A DNA stretch of 64,000 nucleotides from Holothuria scabra (taxonomy: Eukaryota; Echinodermata; Holothuroidea; Aspidochirotida; Holothuriidae). The number at the start of each line of letters is the position of its first letter. The first letter of the stretch is position 1. Where the stretch lies: NCBI GenBank assembly GCA_037179385.1, contig CM074184.1, positions 14,836,001-14,900,000 of the forward strand, written 5' to 3'. Position numbers and translations under genes: made by a program. The notes below the pieces were generated by a model that was not told where the DNA came from, did not search any database, and worked only from the letters and a program-made list of their open reading frames with translations. Shown in pieces: positions 36,401-41,996 of this stretch.

Positions 36401-37038
36401 AGGGGGCAAATGCCTTCAACTTTGTTTATCTCAAGATACCTGAACAGGAAGTTTCCTGATAGATTCTGGATTATAGTTGCCAGCTTCAGATGGCCTGAAC
36501 TTGCTATTCGCTTCTAGCATCATGTGCATATCTAAAAGCAGGTTCTTAATCTCAAAGTGAAGTCACCTCTAATTTCATACATTTTGTTTTAAATCAGATT
36601 GCTTTATTATCTGAAGGTTAGAAGAGAACCATTCAATAAAGTGACTTTAACATGAATACTTTACCTTTTGGCCTGGTCGATTTTTAAGCATTTGTGAAAG
36701 TTAGCCTTGGTATGGCATGAACCCAACACAACAATTCCATAGAGGGAGAGGATGATGTGAGACCCATTCTGAGTCCAATATGGTTACTTTTCTTGTGGTT
36801 TGTTCATTGATGAATTTTCAATGGTGACCTCAAGATACAGATACCTGGTTTAAAAATTCATCTTTTTATAGTTATACAAGCCTCCACATATATATTTGAG
36901 AAAAGAATGTTTTTTCATGTTTTGTTTGATTTTTTTCTAATCTTCTCATTTTATTTCTTTTCATAGATTGAGTTTGTTGACTCACTTCCTAAAACTGTGA
37001 GTGGTAAGATCCGTCGTGTTGAATTGAGAGACAAATAA
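362..37038 (+). CDS. ACSM: Medium-chain acyl-CoA synthetase (ACSM-like), C-terminal two thirds, ten exons
   Basis: Ten exons (362-416, 2669-2790, 11272-11428, 14995-15123, 20550-20624, 26797-26982, 32187-32314, 33373-33472, 34716-34835, 36967-37038) are bounded by AG/GT and keep one reading frame of 380 codons to a TAA. The family activates medium-chain fatty acids with ATP and CoA, through an acyl-adenylate, usually in mitochondria. Visible motifs in order are the P-loop [54 protein letters not shown] (split by an intron), TAPYKYPR and the catalytic-lysine motif [10 protein letters not shown]. About 200 N-terminal residues, including any targeting peptide, lie outside the window. No stop or frameshift was seen, so the gene looks functional. 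The exact ACSM paralogue cannot be decided from this fragment. Confidence 0.93.
417..2668 (+). other. Intron between exons a and b
   Basis: AT-rich intron. Apart from the mariner-like MITE at 2057-2219 I see no gene or clear regulatory structure; the short open frames do not resemble proteins. Confidence 0.7.
2057..2219. mobile_element. Mariner-like MITE with TA target duplication
   Basis: CAATCCTCGACAAAAAT at the left and its inverse at the right enclose 163 bp. Both ends are flanked by TA (2055-2056 and 2220-2221). The inner parts also pair (ATGGGACAAA with TTTGTCCCAT). No coding capacity is present. The TA duplication suggests Tc1/mariner mobilisation. Confidence 0.6.
2669..2790 (+). CDS. 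ACSM: ACSM exon b (ATP-binding P-loop)
   Basis: A pyrimidine-rich acceptor TTTCTTCAG and donor AAG|GTAGGT bound the exon. It encodes the AMP-binding signature [15 protein letters not shown] followed by [10 protein letters not shown], the histidine-containing segment usual after this loop. It ends two bases into an Arg codon completed by exon c. Confidence 0.93.
2912..3002 (-). repeat. SINE 3' tail (5'-truncated copy)
   Basis: On the minus strand it reads AAAAAAGGCTGTGGCCAGCG, then a GAACCAATTGG stretch, CTGGGCTGTAAAACTC and a TAAC-type simple tail. The same tail occurs at 6852, 36020 and 39503 and joins the body of the SINE at 33830. Confidence 0.55.
4760..5058 (-). mobile_element. MITE-A copy 1 (about 300 bp, TTTAAAGG termini)
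   Basis: The inverted ends are TTTAAAGGC and GCCTTTAA. The interior is the reverse complement of the copies at 25421-25727 and 38995-39304, sharing for example CTCAATTGGTACAGCTCTTTGATTG with small changes. It is non-coding, and the transposase family was not identified. Confidence 0.65.
6852..6918 (+). repeat. SINE 3' tail (5'-truncated copy)
   Basis: CCTTGGCCAACTTAACCCC, a GTTGGTCGGAAACTGAGCC segment and a short CTAAC end match the SINE tail seen elsewhere in the window. Confidence 0.45.
7101..9092 (+). mobile_element. HINE-like (Helentron-type) non-autonomous element, copy 1
   Basis: It starts TTTTTGATTCCTTGCC, folds at once into a hairpin with GGCAAGGAATC, and continues with a GT-rich microsatellite. 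The core is a tandem of about 141-158 bp units carrying AGGTCAAAGGTCA and CACGATATCTCAAGAA. The end repeats GGCAAGGAATC and closes with the hairpin AAGCC-TTTT-GGCTT followed by TCTGG. Four copies share these exact ends. Asymmetric subterminal inverted repeats, a microsatellite, core tandem repeats and a 3' hairpin followed by CTRR are the known architecture of Helentron-associated elements. No Rep/helicase is encoded. Confidence 0.65.
7284..10010 (+). promoter_or_regulatory. Cluster of nine exact DR1 nuclear-receptor motifs
   Basis: The 13-mer AGGTCAAAGGTCA, two AGGTCA half-sites one base apart, lies at 7284, 8186, 8331, 8476, 8618, 9562, 9707, 9852 and 9998. It is usually followed by TTTGGGGTCAC and often by AGGTCAAAAGGTCA, which is a DR2 arrangement. 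DR1 is the consensus bound by HNF4, RXR/PPAR and COUP-TF type receptors. Use as an enhancer is inference. Confidence 0.45.
9400..10345 (+). repeat. Diverged HINE-related tandem array
   Basis: A GT-rich microsatellite (about 9412-9452) is followed by about five units of roughly 145 bp containing AGGTCAAAGGTCA, TTTGGGGTCAC and CTTGATATGTTGATGCGTTA. It resembles the core of the element ending at 9092 but lacks that element's clean ends, so it is a separate subfamily or a decayed copy. Confidence 0.6.
11113..11127 (+). repeat. G15 homopolymer
   Basis: An uninterrupted run of fifteen G within the intron, about 145 bp before exon c. Confidence 0.9.
11272..11428 (+). CDS. ACSM: ACSM exon c (SDTGWAK / PWIQGACVF)
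   Basis: The exon begins one base into the Arg codon left open by exon b and reads [20 protein letters not shown] followed by [20 protein letters not shown]. These are strongly conserved in the ACSM family. The donor is GAG|GTATTC. Confidence 0.95.
12229..14873 (+). repeat. 17-bp minisatellite, about 156 copies
   Basis: The unit CAGAGATAACTGTTAAA repeats about 156 times with almost no length change. The main variation is T or C in TGTTAAA/TGTCAAA; rarer forms include TGTGAAA, GATAGC and one GATATGTATTAAA. Each unit contains AGATAA (GATA-factor WGATAR) overlapping TAACTG (MYB YAACKG), and T-type units also contain the palindrome CTGTTAAACAG. It sits in the intron between exons c and d and ends about 120 bp before exon d. 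It has no spacers and is not a CRISPR array. Confidence 0.97.
14995..15123 (+). CDS. ACSM: ACSM exon d ([16 protein letters not shown] / GAGEP)
   Basis: Acceptor TGTGTCACAG and donor ACG|GTATTT bound 43 codons that include [16 protein letters not shown] and [10 protein letters not shown], typical of the adenylate-forming core. A HINE-like element begins only 17 bases beyond the exon end. Confidence 0.95.
15140..16583 (+). mobile_element. HINE-like element, copy 2
   Basis: It has the same ends as copy 1: TTTTTGATTCCTTGCC with the 5' hairpin, a (GT)n tract at about 15190-15243, core repeats, then GGCAAGGAATC-type sequence (here AGCAAGGAATC), AAGCCTTTTGGCTT and TCTGG. Exact DR1 motifs occur at 15500 and 16102. 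It lies on the gene's sense strand. Confidence 0.65.
16796..17046. mobile_element. piggyBac-like MITE flanked by TTAA
   Basis: CCCTTCACCGTTGT at the left pairs with ACAACGGTAAAGGG at the right, and both ends abut TTAA (16792-16795 and 17047-17050). TTAA duplication with CCC-starting inverted repeats is the piggyBac pattern. A second, shorter copy in reverse orientation lies at 40402-40574. Confidence 0.7.
17051..17814 (+). other. Intronic stretch without recognised features
   Basis: AT-rich intron sequence between the piggyBac-like MITE and the SINE. No coding or repeat structure was seen. Confidence 0.6.
17815..17992 (-). mobile_element. tRNA-derived SINE, head type 1
   Basis: On the minus strand it has a perfect A box TGGCTAAGTCG (17974-17984) and a weak B box. 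The body runs GTCATACATAAGACTTTG, AAAATGGAACCTACTGC, AAGCAATGGAGGAGGGAAAA and CAGTGAGCTCCAACTGGAA. That body matches the SINE at 33830-34034, although the tRNA heads differ. Confidence 0.65.
18479..18859. mobile_element. Foldback MITE with about 85-bp inverted repeats
   Basis: AATGAACCAGTGGTGGGGTA, ATAATTGGGAA and CCCTAAAAACTATGGTAGCC at the left are mirrored at the right by the imperfect inverse, down to CCACTGGTTCATT. It is non-coding. A fragment of one end also occurs at 20766-20815. No clear target duplication was found. Confidence 0.65.
19044..19976 (+). mobile_element. HINE-like element, copy 3 (short)
   Basis: This 933-bp copy keeps both diagnostic ends: TTTTTGATTCCTTGCC with the 5' hairpin, and GGCAAGGAATCACTAAGCC, TTTTGGCTT and TCTGG at the 3' end. 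It has fewer core units. Exact DR1 motifs lie at 19229 and 19530. Confidence 0.65.
20550..20624 (+). CDS. ACSM: ACSM exon e (EGYGQSET motif)
   Basis: Twenty-five codons from acceptor CAAGTAG to donor ACT|GTAAGT encode [13 protein letters not shown] and then [10 protein letters not shown]. The latter is the conserved motif that contacts adenine and ribose of ATP in this superfamily. Confidence 0.93.
20766..20815. repeat. Fragment of the foldback MITE
   Basis: GTCATAGCTGCTATACTTTT followed by AGGGGAAAAGTGGGGTTCC resembles one arm of the element at 18479-18859. Only one arm is visible. Confidence 0.4.
20861..25349. mobile_element. PIF/Harbinger-like element, 4.5 kb, no transposase seen
   Basis: GGGATGCCACTGAAATTCTC plus TTATGCGTTTCGATGCAT at the left matches, inverted and with one change, the right end (about 38 bp of inverted repeat). 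TTA flanks both ends (20858-20860 and 25350-25352). A 3-bp TWA duplication with GG-starting repeats fits PIF/Harbinger. The interior is richer in CpG than its surroundings but has no open frame above about 93 codons and no recognisable transposase, so it is non-autonomous or heavily decayed. Confidence 0.55.
23841..23960 (+). repeat. Decayed MITE-A fragment inside the PIF-like element
   Basis: TTTTAAGGCAGTTATTCAGC and the following TTCTTCCAACCTTCTCACC and CCCGCCCACAACTGT segments resemble the left half of MITE-A copies 2 and 3. The right end is missing. Confidence 0.4.
25421..25727 (+). mobile_element. MITE-A copy 2
   Basis: TTTAAAGGCCCAATTTTCTC at the left and GGATTGGTCCTTTAAA at the right form inverted ends around 307 bp. 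Copy 3 (38995-39304) aligns along its whole length in the same orientation. Confidence 0.7.
25728..26796 (+). other. Intronic stretch without recognised features
   Basis: AT-rich intron before exon f. A short triplication of CTTACACAAC near 26685-26705 is the only repeat seen. Confidence 0.6.
26797..26982 (+). CDS. ACSM: ACSM exon f ([11 protein letters not shown] / PPGEEGNIG)
   Basis: Sixty-two codons between TTTCAG and ATG|GTAAGT encode [28 protein letters not shown] and GLFKGYM. These are typical of the ACSM N-domain just before the hinge. The exon starts and ends in phase 0. Confidence 0.95.
27089..30008 (+). mobile_element. HINE-like element, copy 4, interrupted by a hAT MITE
   Basis: The 5' part (27089 to about 27650) has TTTTTGATTCCTTGCC, the hairpin, (GT)n and core units. 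The 3' part (about 29680-30008) has degenerate core units, GGCAAGGAATCACTAAGCC, TTTTGGCTT and TCTAG. About 2 kb of unrelated sequence between them includes a hAT MITE (28497-28980). It may be one element split by later insertions or two partial copies. Confidence 0.5.
28497..28980. mobile_element. hAT MITE with perfect 8-bp target duplication
   Basis: CAGTGTTGTCCAACC at the left and the inverse of CAGGGTTGTCCGAACTACGG at the right bound 484 bp, with GTGGGCCAC shared further in. GTCTAATT is present exactly on both sides (28489-28496 and 28981-28988). CAG-starting repeats with 8-bp duplications are the hAT hallmark. No transposase is present. Confidence 0.88.
30027..30480 (+). repeat. Interspersed repeat R, copy 1
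   Basis: GATGTGTGGGAATTTTTTGTC, GTGGATTATGAAAATA, GGGATGGTAGTCAA and TGTAATTTTTCAGACA occur in the same order and spacing at 40965-41440. The family was not identified. Confidence 0.6.
30705..31205 (-). pseudogene. LINE remnant: C-terminal end of a reverse-transcriptase ORF
   Basis: A 122-codon open frame (30709-31077, minus) includes [17 protein letters not shown], then [20 protein letters not shown]. That is the usual layout of the end of CR1/jockey-type LINE ORF2, where a Y-FF-R-x-x-x-LWN-x-(I/L)P pattern is common. Upstream on the same strand out-of-frame sequence reads [12 protein letters not shown], again LINE-like. The copy is 5'-truncated and frameshifted and is not active. Confidence 0.6.
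31206..32186 (+). other. Intronic stretch without recognised genes
   Basis: It contains (AT)n near 31268-31279 and C-rich runs near 31530. Nothing coding was seen. Confidence 0.6.
32187..32314 (+). CDS. ACSM: ACSM exon g (YLTGD / [11 protein letters not shown])
   Basis: From CTCCAG to CTGG|GTAAGT it encodes [20 protein letters not shown] and [11 protein letters not shown]. The TGD aspartate binds the ATP ribose, and the GRDDD hinge is where the C-terminal domain swings in this superfamily. It ends in phase 2. Confidence 0.96.
32315..33372 (+). other. Intron between exons g and h
   Basis: AT-rich with a C-run near 32717. No repeat family or gene was recognised. Confidence 0.6.
33373..33472 (+). 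CDS. ACSM: ACSM exon h ([12 protein letters not shown])
   Basis: One base completes the Gly codon from exon g. The exon then reads [20 protein letters not shown] and [13 protein letters not shown], the start of the mobile C-terminal domain, before donor CAG|GTAAGA. Confidence 0.96.
33473..34715 (+). other. Intron between exons h and i
   Basis: It holds the SINE at 33830-34034. Nothing else was recognised. Confidence 0.6.
33830..34034 (-). mobile_element. tRNA-derived SINE, head type 2
   Basis: On the minus strand the head begins GCGTTTGGTGTAATGGTAAG with a perfect A box TGGTGTAATGG (34013-34023) and a near B box GGGTTCACTC. The body has AAAATGGAACCTACTGC, AAGCAATAGAGAAGGGAAAA and CAGTGAGCCACAACTGGAA. 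It runs into the AAAAAGGCCATGGCCAACTT tail found alone at four other places. Confidence 0.75.
34716..34835 (+). CDS. ACSM: ACSM exon i (VVKAFIVL / TAPYKYPR)
   Basis: Forty codons from TTTAG to TTG|GTGAGT encode [20 protein letters not shown] and [14 protein letters not shown]. The last motif is conserved in C-terminal domains of acyl-CoA synthetases. Confidence 0.95.
34836..36966 (+). other. Last intron, with a possible degraded LTR-like stretch
   Basis: CT-rich simple sequence lies near 35271-35345 and a SINE tail at 36020-36079. The segment from about 35090 to 35820 differs in composition and ends GTGTCTACA, which could be a solo LTR, but no matching target duplication was found. No open frame of note is present. 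Confidence 0.45.
36020..36079 (+). repeat. SINE 3' tail (5'-truncated copy)
   Basis: AAAAAAGCCTTGGCCAGCTT then GAC..AACCAATTGGTTTG and a CTAAC-type end match the tail of the SINE family in this window. Confidence 0.55.
36967..37038 (+). CDS. ACSM: ACSM terminal exon ([10 protein letters not shown], stop)
   Basis: After acceptor TTTTCATAG it reads [20 protein letters not shown] and RDK, then TAA. PKTxSGKxxR holds the catalytic lysine for adenylate formation, and the chain ends a few residues later as expected for this family. Confidence 0.96.
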   Translation: MEFVDSLPKTVSGKIRRVELRDK

Positions 37039-37342
37039 CGGATACTTCAGCGATGGTGTGTCATTATTCAGTGATAACAAACCACTGCTCCTTTATTGCA
37101 GGACAAGATATACAACACTCCAAAACATCATGACAATAGTAAGACCAGACTCTTAGACTCATGGCTGACTGCTGAAAGATACTGATTACTATGTATGCTG
37201 CCCTCTACCCTATAGCATTCACTGATTTTAATTCTCTCCCTGGTTTATTAATTTTGTGCTATTTGAATGCAAATATTTGAATTTTAAGGCTGGTCACATT
37301 AACACAAAAGAGTTTGATAACTCTCCTGTATATACCAATGTG

Positions 37343-37380
<38 letters not shown>

Positions 37381-37470
37381 TTCATCATAAATATAAACTT
37401 GACACATTGGAGGAAGATTTCTATGACATTTGCTGAAGGTCAAATTTCAATAAAAGATAAAAAACCAAGT
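37039..37470 (+). terminator. ACSM: ACSM 3' UTR and polyadenylation signal
   Basis: The AATAAA hexamer at 37449-37454 is the first good signal after the stop. The UTR also contains an (ATC)n tract at 37343-37380. The exact cleavage site is not visible. Confidence 0.6.
37343..37380 (+). repeat. (ATC)n microsatellite
   Basis: About twelve uninterrupted ATC/CAT triplets in the inferred 3' UTR of the ACSM-like gene. Confidence 0.95.
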
Positions 37471-38994
37471 GCCAAAATTTTGCAAATTGCATGGAAACTT
37501 GATGTCTCCAAGTAGCAATAATGGATTCTTTTTATATTTTGCATTCTGTGTATACTTTTCTTTTAAATGGATTGTGGCCAGAAGATGACCTCATTCTTTT
37601 TGACAGGGGGTCCAAGGCTATTTGAGGTCAGCATAGGTGAAATAGCAAAAAATACCTGGACATTTGCTAATAAATGCATTATTGCTCATAATGCAAAGAT
37701 GTATAAGCTTATTACTTTTTTACAAGCCTTTTGGCTTCATTGTTAAAAGGAGATTTTAAAGTTAAATTATTTTTGGAGTGCATAAGTCAGTAATTTTGTA
37801 ATGTTACCTACAATTTTATGGAGATGCAGTAATTTCTCAGGTATGACATTATATTACATTCTTAGGTCTTCTCTATATTTGGGATATATTCATTTAAATA
37901 GTGCTGTCTTGACCTCAGATAATACAAGTGTATGATGTGAACATTCTGCCTCCTCAATGAATGTTTTCCAACCCTTCCTGATTCTTTGGCTATGAGCTGA
38001 AAGAGAAAACAAAACTTATGCTTATGTAGGATTCCTGCTCTCCAAAGTGAGGAGCTATGTCCACTGAAGGGGCAAAATTTCACAAGCCCACCCTATTGTT
38101 GTTTAGGTTAGGTGTGATCCCATCACTGATTTTTTCATTTCTTCCTTTTTCCATTTATGCTGAGATAAAACAAATCCTGAACATTGTATTGTAACCATAC
38201 TATGCATTCTTTCTAGCAGTCATTGATGTTATAGAGAATATCAATGTAACTTCTCTTTCTGGAGGCAGTAGGGTTCATGCAGCATAACCCTTATAATGTT
38301 GAATTTAATTGAGGGCACTCTCCAAATTTGCTTCAAGAAAGCCCATACTGTAGTTCAAATTATGTTCTTCCTACATCATTCTAGTTGAGCAACAACTTGT
38401 TTTACAACAAAAGATGATAAAACTCAAGGCCCTTAGTGAAAATATATTTGAATTTTTTTCTCTTTGCAATGTAAGCAGTACTAGCATGAAAAGGATTAAT
38501 AACTGAAGCTCACTTTACAATAACATATTCTTCACGTAAATGTTAAATGCTTTGGCCTTTTTTTTACAATATTATTATTTATCAAATTTTGTTTTCCTTG
38601 TGTTTGTCTGCCTGAAGCAATCTCAATTTTTCAAAATATTTAAATTCTTGGAATGAGTATTCACTATTTGGATTGTTCAGAATTGAATACTTGGATCTGC
38701 CAGAGAGGCACATGAGAGGCACATGAGAGGCACATGCTCAAAACACTAGACCAAATGTAATACTACAAGAACACACAATAATATTGAATATCACTCAGAA
38801 CTCTTGGTAAAGCTGACAGCTATAGAGTAGTATAAACAATTTATTTAAAAAATTTGCTTTATCTCTTTTGTTCTGGCTATGTTTATTGTTTTGCTAAGTA
38901 AATAAATCAATCAATTTACTTATACCTACTCACACAAAAAAATAATTTATTCTAAAAGGCTTATGTCTGAAGCCGAAAGGGTAGTAAATGTTAT
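37471..38994 (+). other. Intergenic stretch; decayed HINE-like remnant
   Basis: About 37560-37745 resembles a worn core unit and end of the HINE-like family, with TATTTGAGGTCAGCATAGGT and AAGCCTTTTGGCTT. An imperfect triplication of GAGAGGCACAT lies near 38703. No gene was recognised. Confidence 0.4.
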
Positions 38995-39304
38995 TTTAAA
39001 GGCCCAGTTCTCTCATCCCACACAGTACCAATTCTCCTCACCTTCTTACTTAAGCCCCTCCCACAATTGTCTGAAATTCATCCTTATACAGTCGCAATCT
39101 CAGTTTTATTGCTTCAGGGTGAGTATAGAAAAGCTCATCTTATATTTCAAAACACTCTCAGTACAGTTCATGCTGCGTAATATAAGCTTTGGTAATCTGC
39201 ATTGTTTCAATTAAATTAAGAGTCAGTCAAAATCCTGAGCCAATGGAGAGTTTCTGTACCCCCCTACCAGAAGTGGAGTGTGTGGTGAGAGTTTTTGCCC
39301 TTTA
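38995..39304 (+). mobile_element. MITE-A copy 3
   Basis: It is a full-length match to copy 2, with TTTAAAGGCCCAGTTCTCTC at the left and a worn GCCCTTTA at the right. Confidence 0.65.
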
Positions 39305-39502
39305 TCCTTTGTATTTATTGTCTTTAAATGTCTTTTATTGTCACACAAAAAATATAGCTGCTAAAGATTGTGACTGTTTGCTTACCTTTTTACCAGCTTC
39401 ATTCAGAGGGTGTCATCATGTTAATGCACCAAATATTGAGACCAAAAGTTGTTTATCATGAAATATGATAATTTGTAGTTACAAGAGATTACATGAAGTG
39501 TG

Positions 39503-39588
39503 CTGGAAAAAAGGCCGTGGCCAGCTCAACTTGAACCAATAGGTTGCAAACTGGGCTGTAAAACTCTAACTAACTAACTAACTAACTA
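39503..39588 (+). repeat. SINE 3' tail with (CTAA)n end
   Basis: CTGGAAAAAAGGCCGTGGCC, CTTGAACCAATAGGTTGCAA and CTGGGCTGTAAAACTC run into five CTAA units. This shows that the family ends in a TAAC-type simple repeat. Confidence 0.65.
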
Positions 39589-40180
39589 TGTGAAGTATGC
39601 TAGTTATCAAGAAATATTTAATCATTCAGCTTGAAAATATTACATTAAAATCAATCATAGTAAACTTTTTTTCAAAAAAAAAGTGTTTAAATCATGTGCC
39701 TTACTTGGGCAAATTCAATCATGTCTCTTGATGTTTAAAACTAAAAGTTGTTCAAAATTATTATATTCATCACGAGTAATTCATTTTCTACGTAGAAAGC
39801 CACTCAAATATGACCAATTAAAAGAATGCACAAGACATATCTTGGGACTGTCTGTTCCTTGCACATGGCACAAATGATAGTCTAATTTTTTAGTTCAAAG
39901 TGCTATGCTGGTTGAGTTTTTGTAATCGTGCACTCTAACTCTCTTTTTAAATCTGTCCATTAATAGTTGCTCAGATTGCTCCAACTGAGAGAAGCTCAGG
40001 CTGATTGATATTAAGCTTGCAATATACACCAAATGAAGAGGTATTCATCTGGGGGTCCATTGCAACCATTTTGTGGAAATTATCTTCTCCAATCAGTTGA
40101 TTTGAATTATCATTATTATCGATATTTAGTTGTCAATTATATTGTTGACTAATGGTACATATGGATGTTCAGGAAATATG

Positions 40181-40193
40181 AGGTCAAAGGTCA
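40181..40193 (+). promoter_or_regulatory. Isolated exact DR1 motif
   Basis: AGGTCAAAGGTCA lies 3.1 kb beyond the ACSM stop and outside any recognisable HINE-like copy; the following bases (TGCATCC) differ from the repeat family. Function unknown. Confidence 0.35.
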
Positions 40194-40401
40194 TGCATCC
40201 ATCATTTTGGCCCAGGATGACAGTTTTGAGTCAACCCCTCAAAACATGTTTTCCTTTTCATTACCCTGTGTGATTTCAAAACTTTGTTCTGATAGTACTG
40301 AGGTAGCTTAAATCTCAGGATGTGCAGGAATTTGCAATCCAAGATCCCACCCAATATTATGAAAATATGATAAATGTATCTCCAGCTCCTTACACATTTA
40401 A

Positions 40402-40574
40402 CCCTTTACCGTTGTGCTCCAATCGGGGCATATTTGAGGGCCTCAGGAGTGGGCGGAAAAGCAGACGTAGCACGCCCCGCATCAGCTTCCGTAGACCCGT
40501 GACCTTAAACTATTGTCTCCCTCATTGTTGTGCTCTCCGTCTGGGTCCAAAAGGACCCAAACAATGGTAAAGGG
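40402..40574. mobile_element. piggyBac-like MITE copy 2
   Basis: CCCTTTACCGTTGTGCTCC at the left and CCCAAACAATGGTAAAGGG at the right bound 173 bp. TTAA is intact at the left (40398-40401) and reads TTAG at the right. The sequence is the inverse of the copy at 16796-17046 with an internal deletion. Confidence 0.65.
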
Positions 40575-40964
40575 TTAGTGATAAAGTATTGAATCTGTTA
40601 CAGTAAGCCTGTGACATGGTTACTGTTGAGATGTTCATGGAAAATCAGATCAAAGATGCCACATGAGCCAGACGATTTTGATGAAATTAAAAATGCGTTT
40701 CTCTGTCCCACAGATTGTATTGTCTGAAAACTTGTGTCACAACAATTCTGATGTACCTGGAGTGTCTCAACCTTTATGGTGTTCACAAATTTTCGACCCT
40801 ATCATGGAACAATTCTAGATCTATCTTTTCCTACAAATTAGGGTGGGCCATTAGATGGAGTCTAAAATTTGAGGTCAGAGATATTTGTAACTCTGTCAGA
40901 ATAATTCTGTGGCAGTACCTTTGTCATTTTGAGGAACTTAGGATCTAATGTCCTACTTCGGACA

Positions 40965-41440
40965 TATGACCCATTATGGTTTGAAGAAAGTCTTAAAGTA
41001 TCTCTTACAAATTGCATTATGCAGTATTGAAATTTATGATAGCAATGTGGAAATGGTACCTTTAAGATGTGTGGGAATTTTTTGTCTAAGGTCCCACTGG
41101 GCCATATTGCCCTATTGATAAAATCATGCCTAGATAGCATGTATATGGTGCCCTTGGCATAGAATGGATTATGAAAATACAAGGTATAACCTACAAGGGT
41201 GGTACCTGGCATCACTCCAACTAAAACAGTACATTCTCAGGGATGGTAGTCAAAACCTGCACAATTGGCATGTACTATAACTCACAGTGTGGTCAGTTCT
41301 CAAAGATGATTGTAATTTTTCAGACAAACTCAAGATACTGTTTGTCCACAGACAAATTATCTATTCCACATCTATACCACATACTGTATCAGGAGGTTGA
41401 ACTTTAAGATGACATACATTTAAGTTCATGCTGATGTCGG
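40965..41440 (+). repeat. Interspersed repeat R, copy 2
   Basis: It is colinear with 30027-30480 through GATGTGTGGGAATTTTTTGTC, GGATTATGAAAATACAAGGT, GGGATGGTAGTCAAAACCTG and TTGTAATTTTTCAGACA. A T tract of about 20 (41444-41466) follows. Confidence 0.6.
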
Positions 41441-41785
41441 TTTTTTTTTTTTTTTTTTTTTTTTTTGCGATTCCTGTGAGTAATCTCAAATGAAATGACA
41501 TATATCAAATAAATTTGTAATAACATATGGCGAAATATTTGTGTATCCTGTTATTTCTGGAATGGAATAGTATACAAGTTTGACATTATTTGGCAATGTT
41601 GTGTGGAAAAGAACAGAGTTGTTGGTGATGACCTTATTTAGATCTCATTTAATTCAAGAATTATTTTGCAAAACGCTTTGAGCGTTCGTGGGGAAAGCAC
41701 TTTATAAATATCTTCAACTTATGATCATCAATGCACAAGATAGTATCTGACTTCAGATCACTGTTTTCCCTCGTCTATATTTTCT

Positions 41786-41996
41786 GGTATCCGGCAGTGC
41801 CGTCGGAAGGTATTTTCGATTGGGGGGGCTGACTCGGGCTGACTATCTAAGTGGAGCTCCACCATCGGTTGGCGCAGAGGGTACAGAAAATTTTGAAAAA
41901 TTGCAACCCCTCAGACAGCCAGAAATGACATTTCCCGGGCTTGTTAATAGTATCTAAGCAGTGTTATTTTGACCTTTCGTTGTAATAAAATGTTCA
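41786..41996 (+). repeat. hAT-like fragment related to 62691-62957
   Basis: CAGTGCCGTCGGAAGGTATT and the next 190 bases match the element at 62691 closely, including GACATTTCCCGGGCTTGT. The right inverted end is not visible here. Confidence 0.6.
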
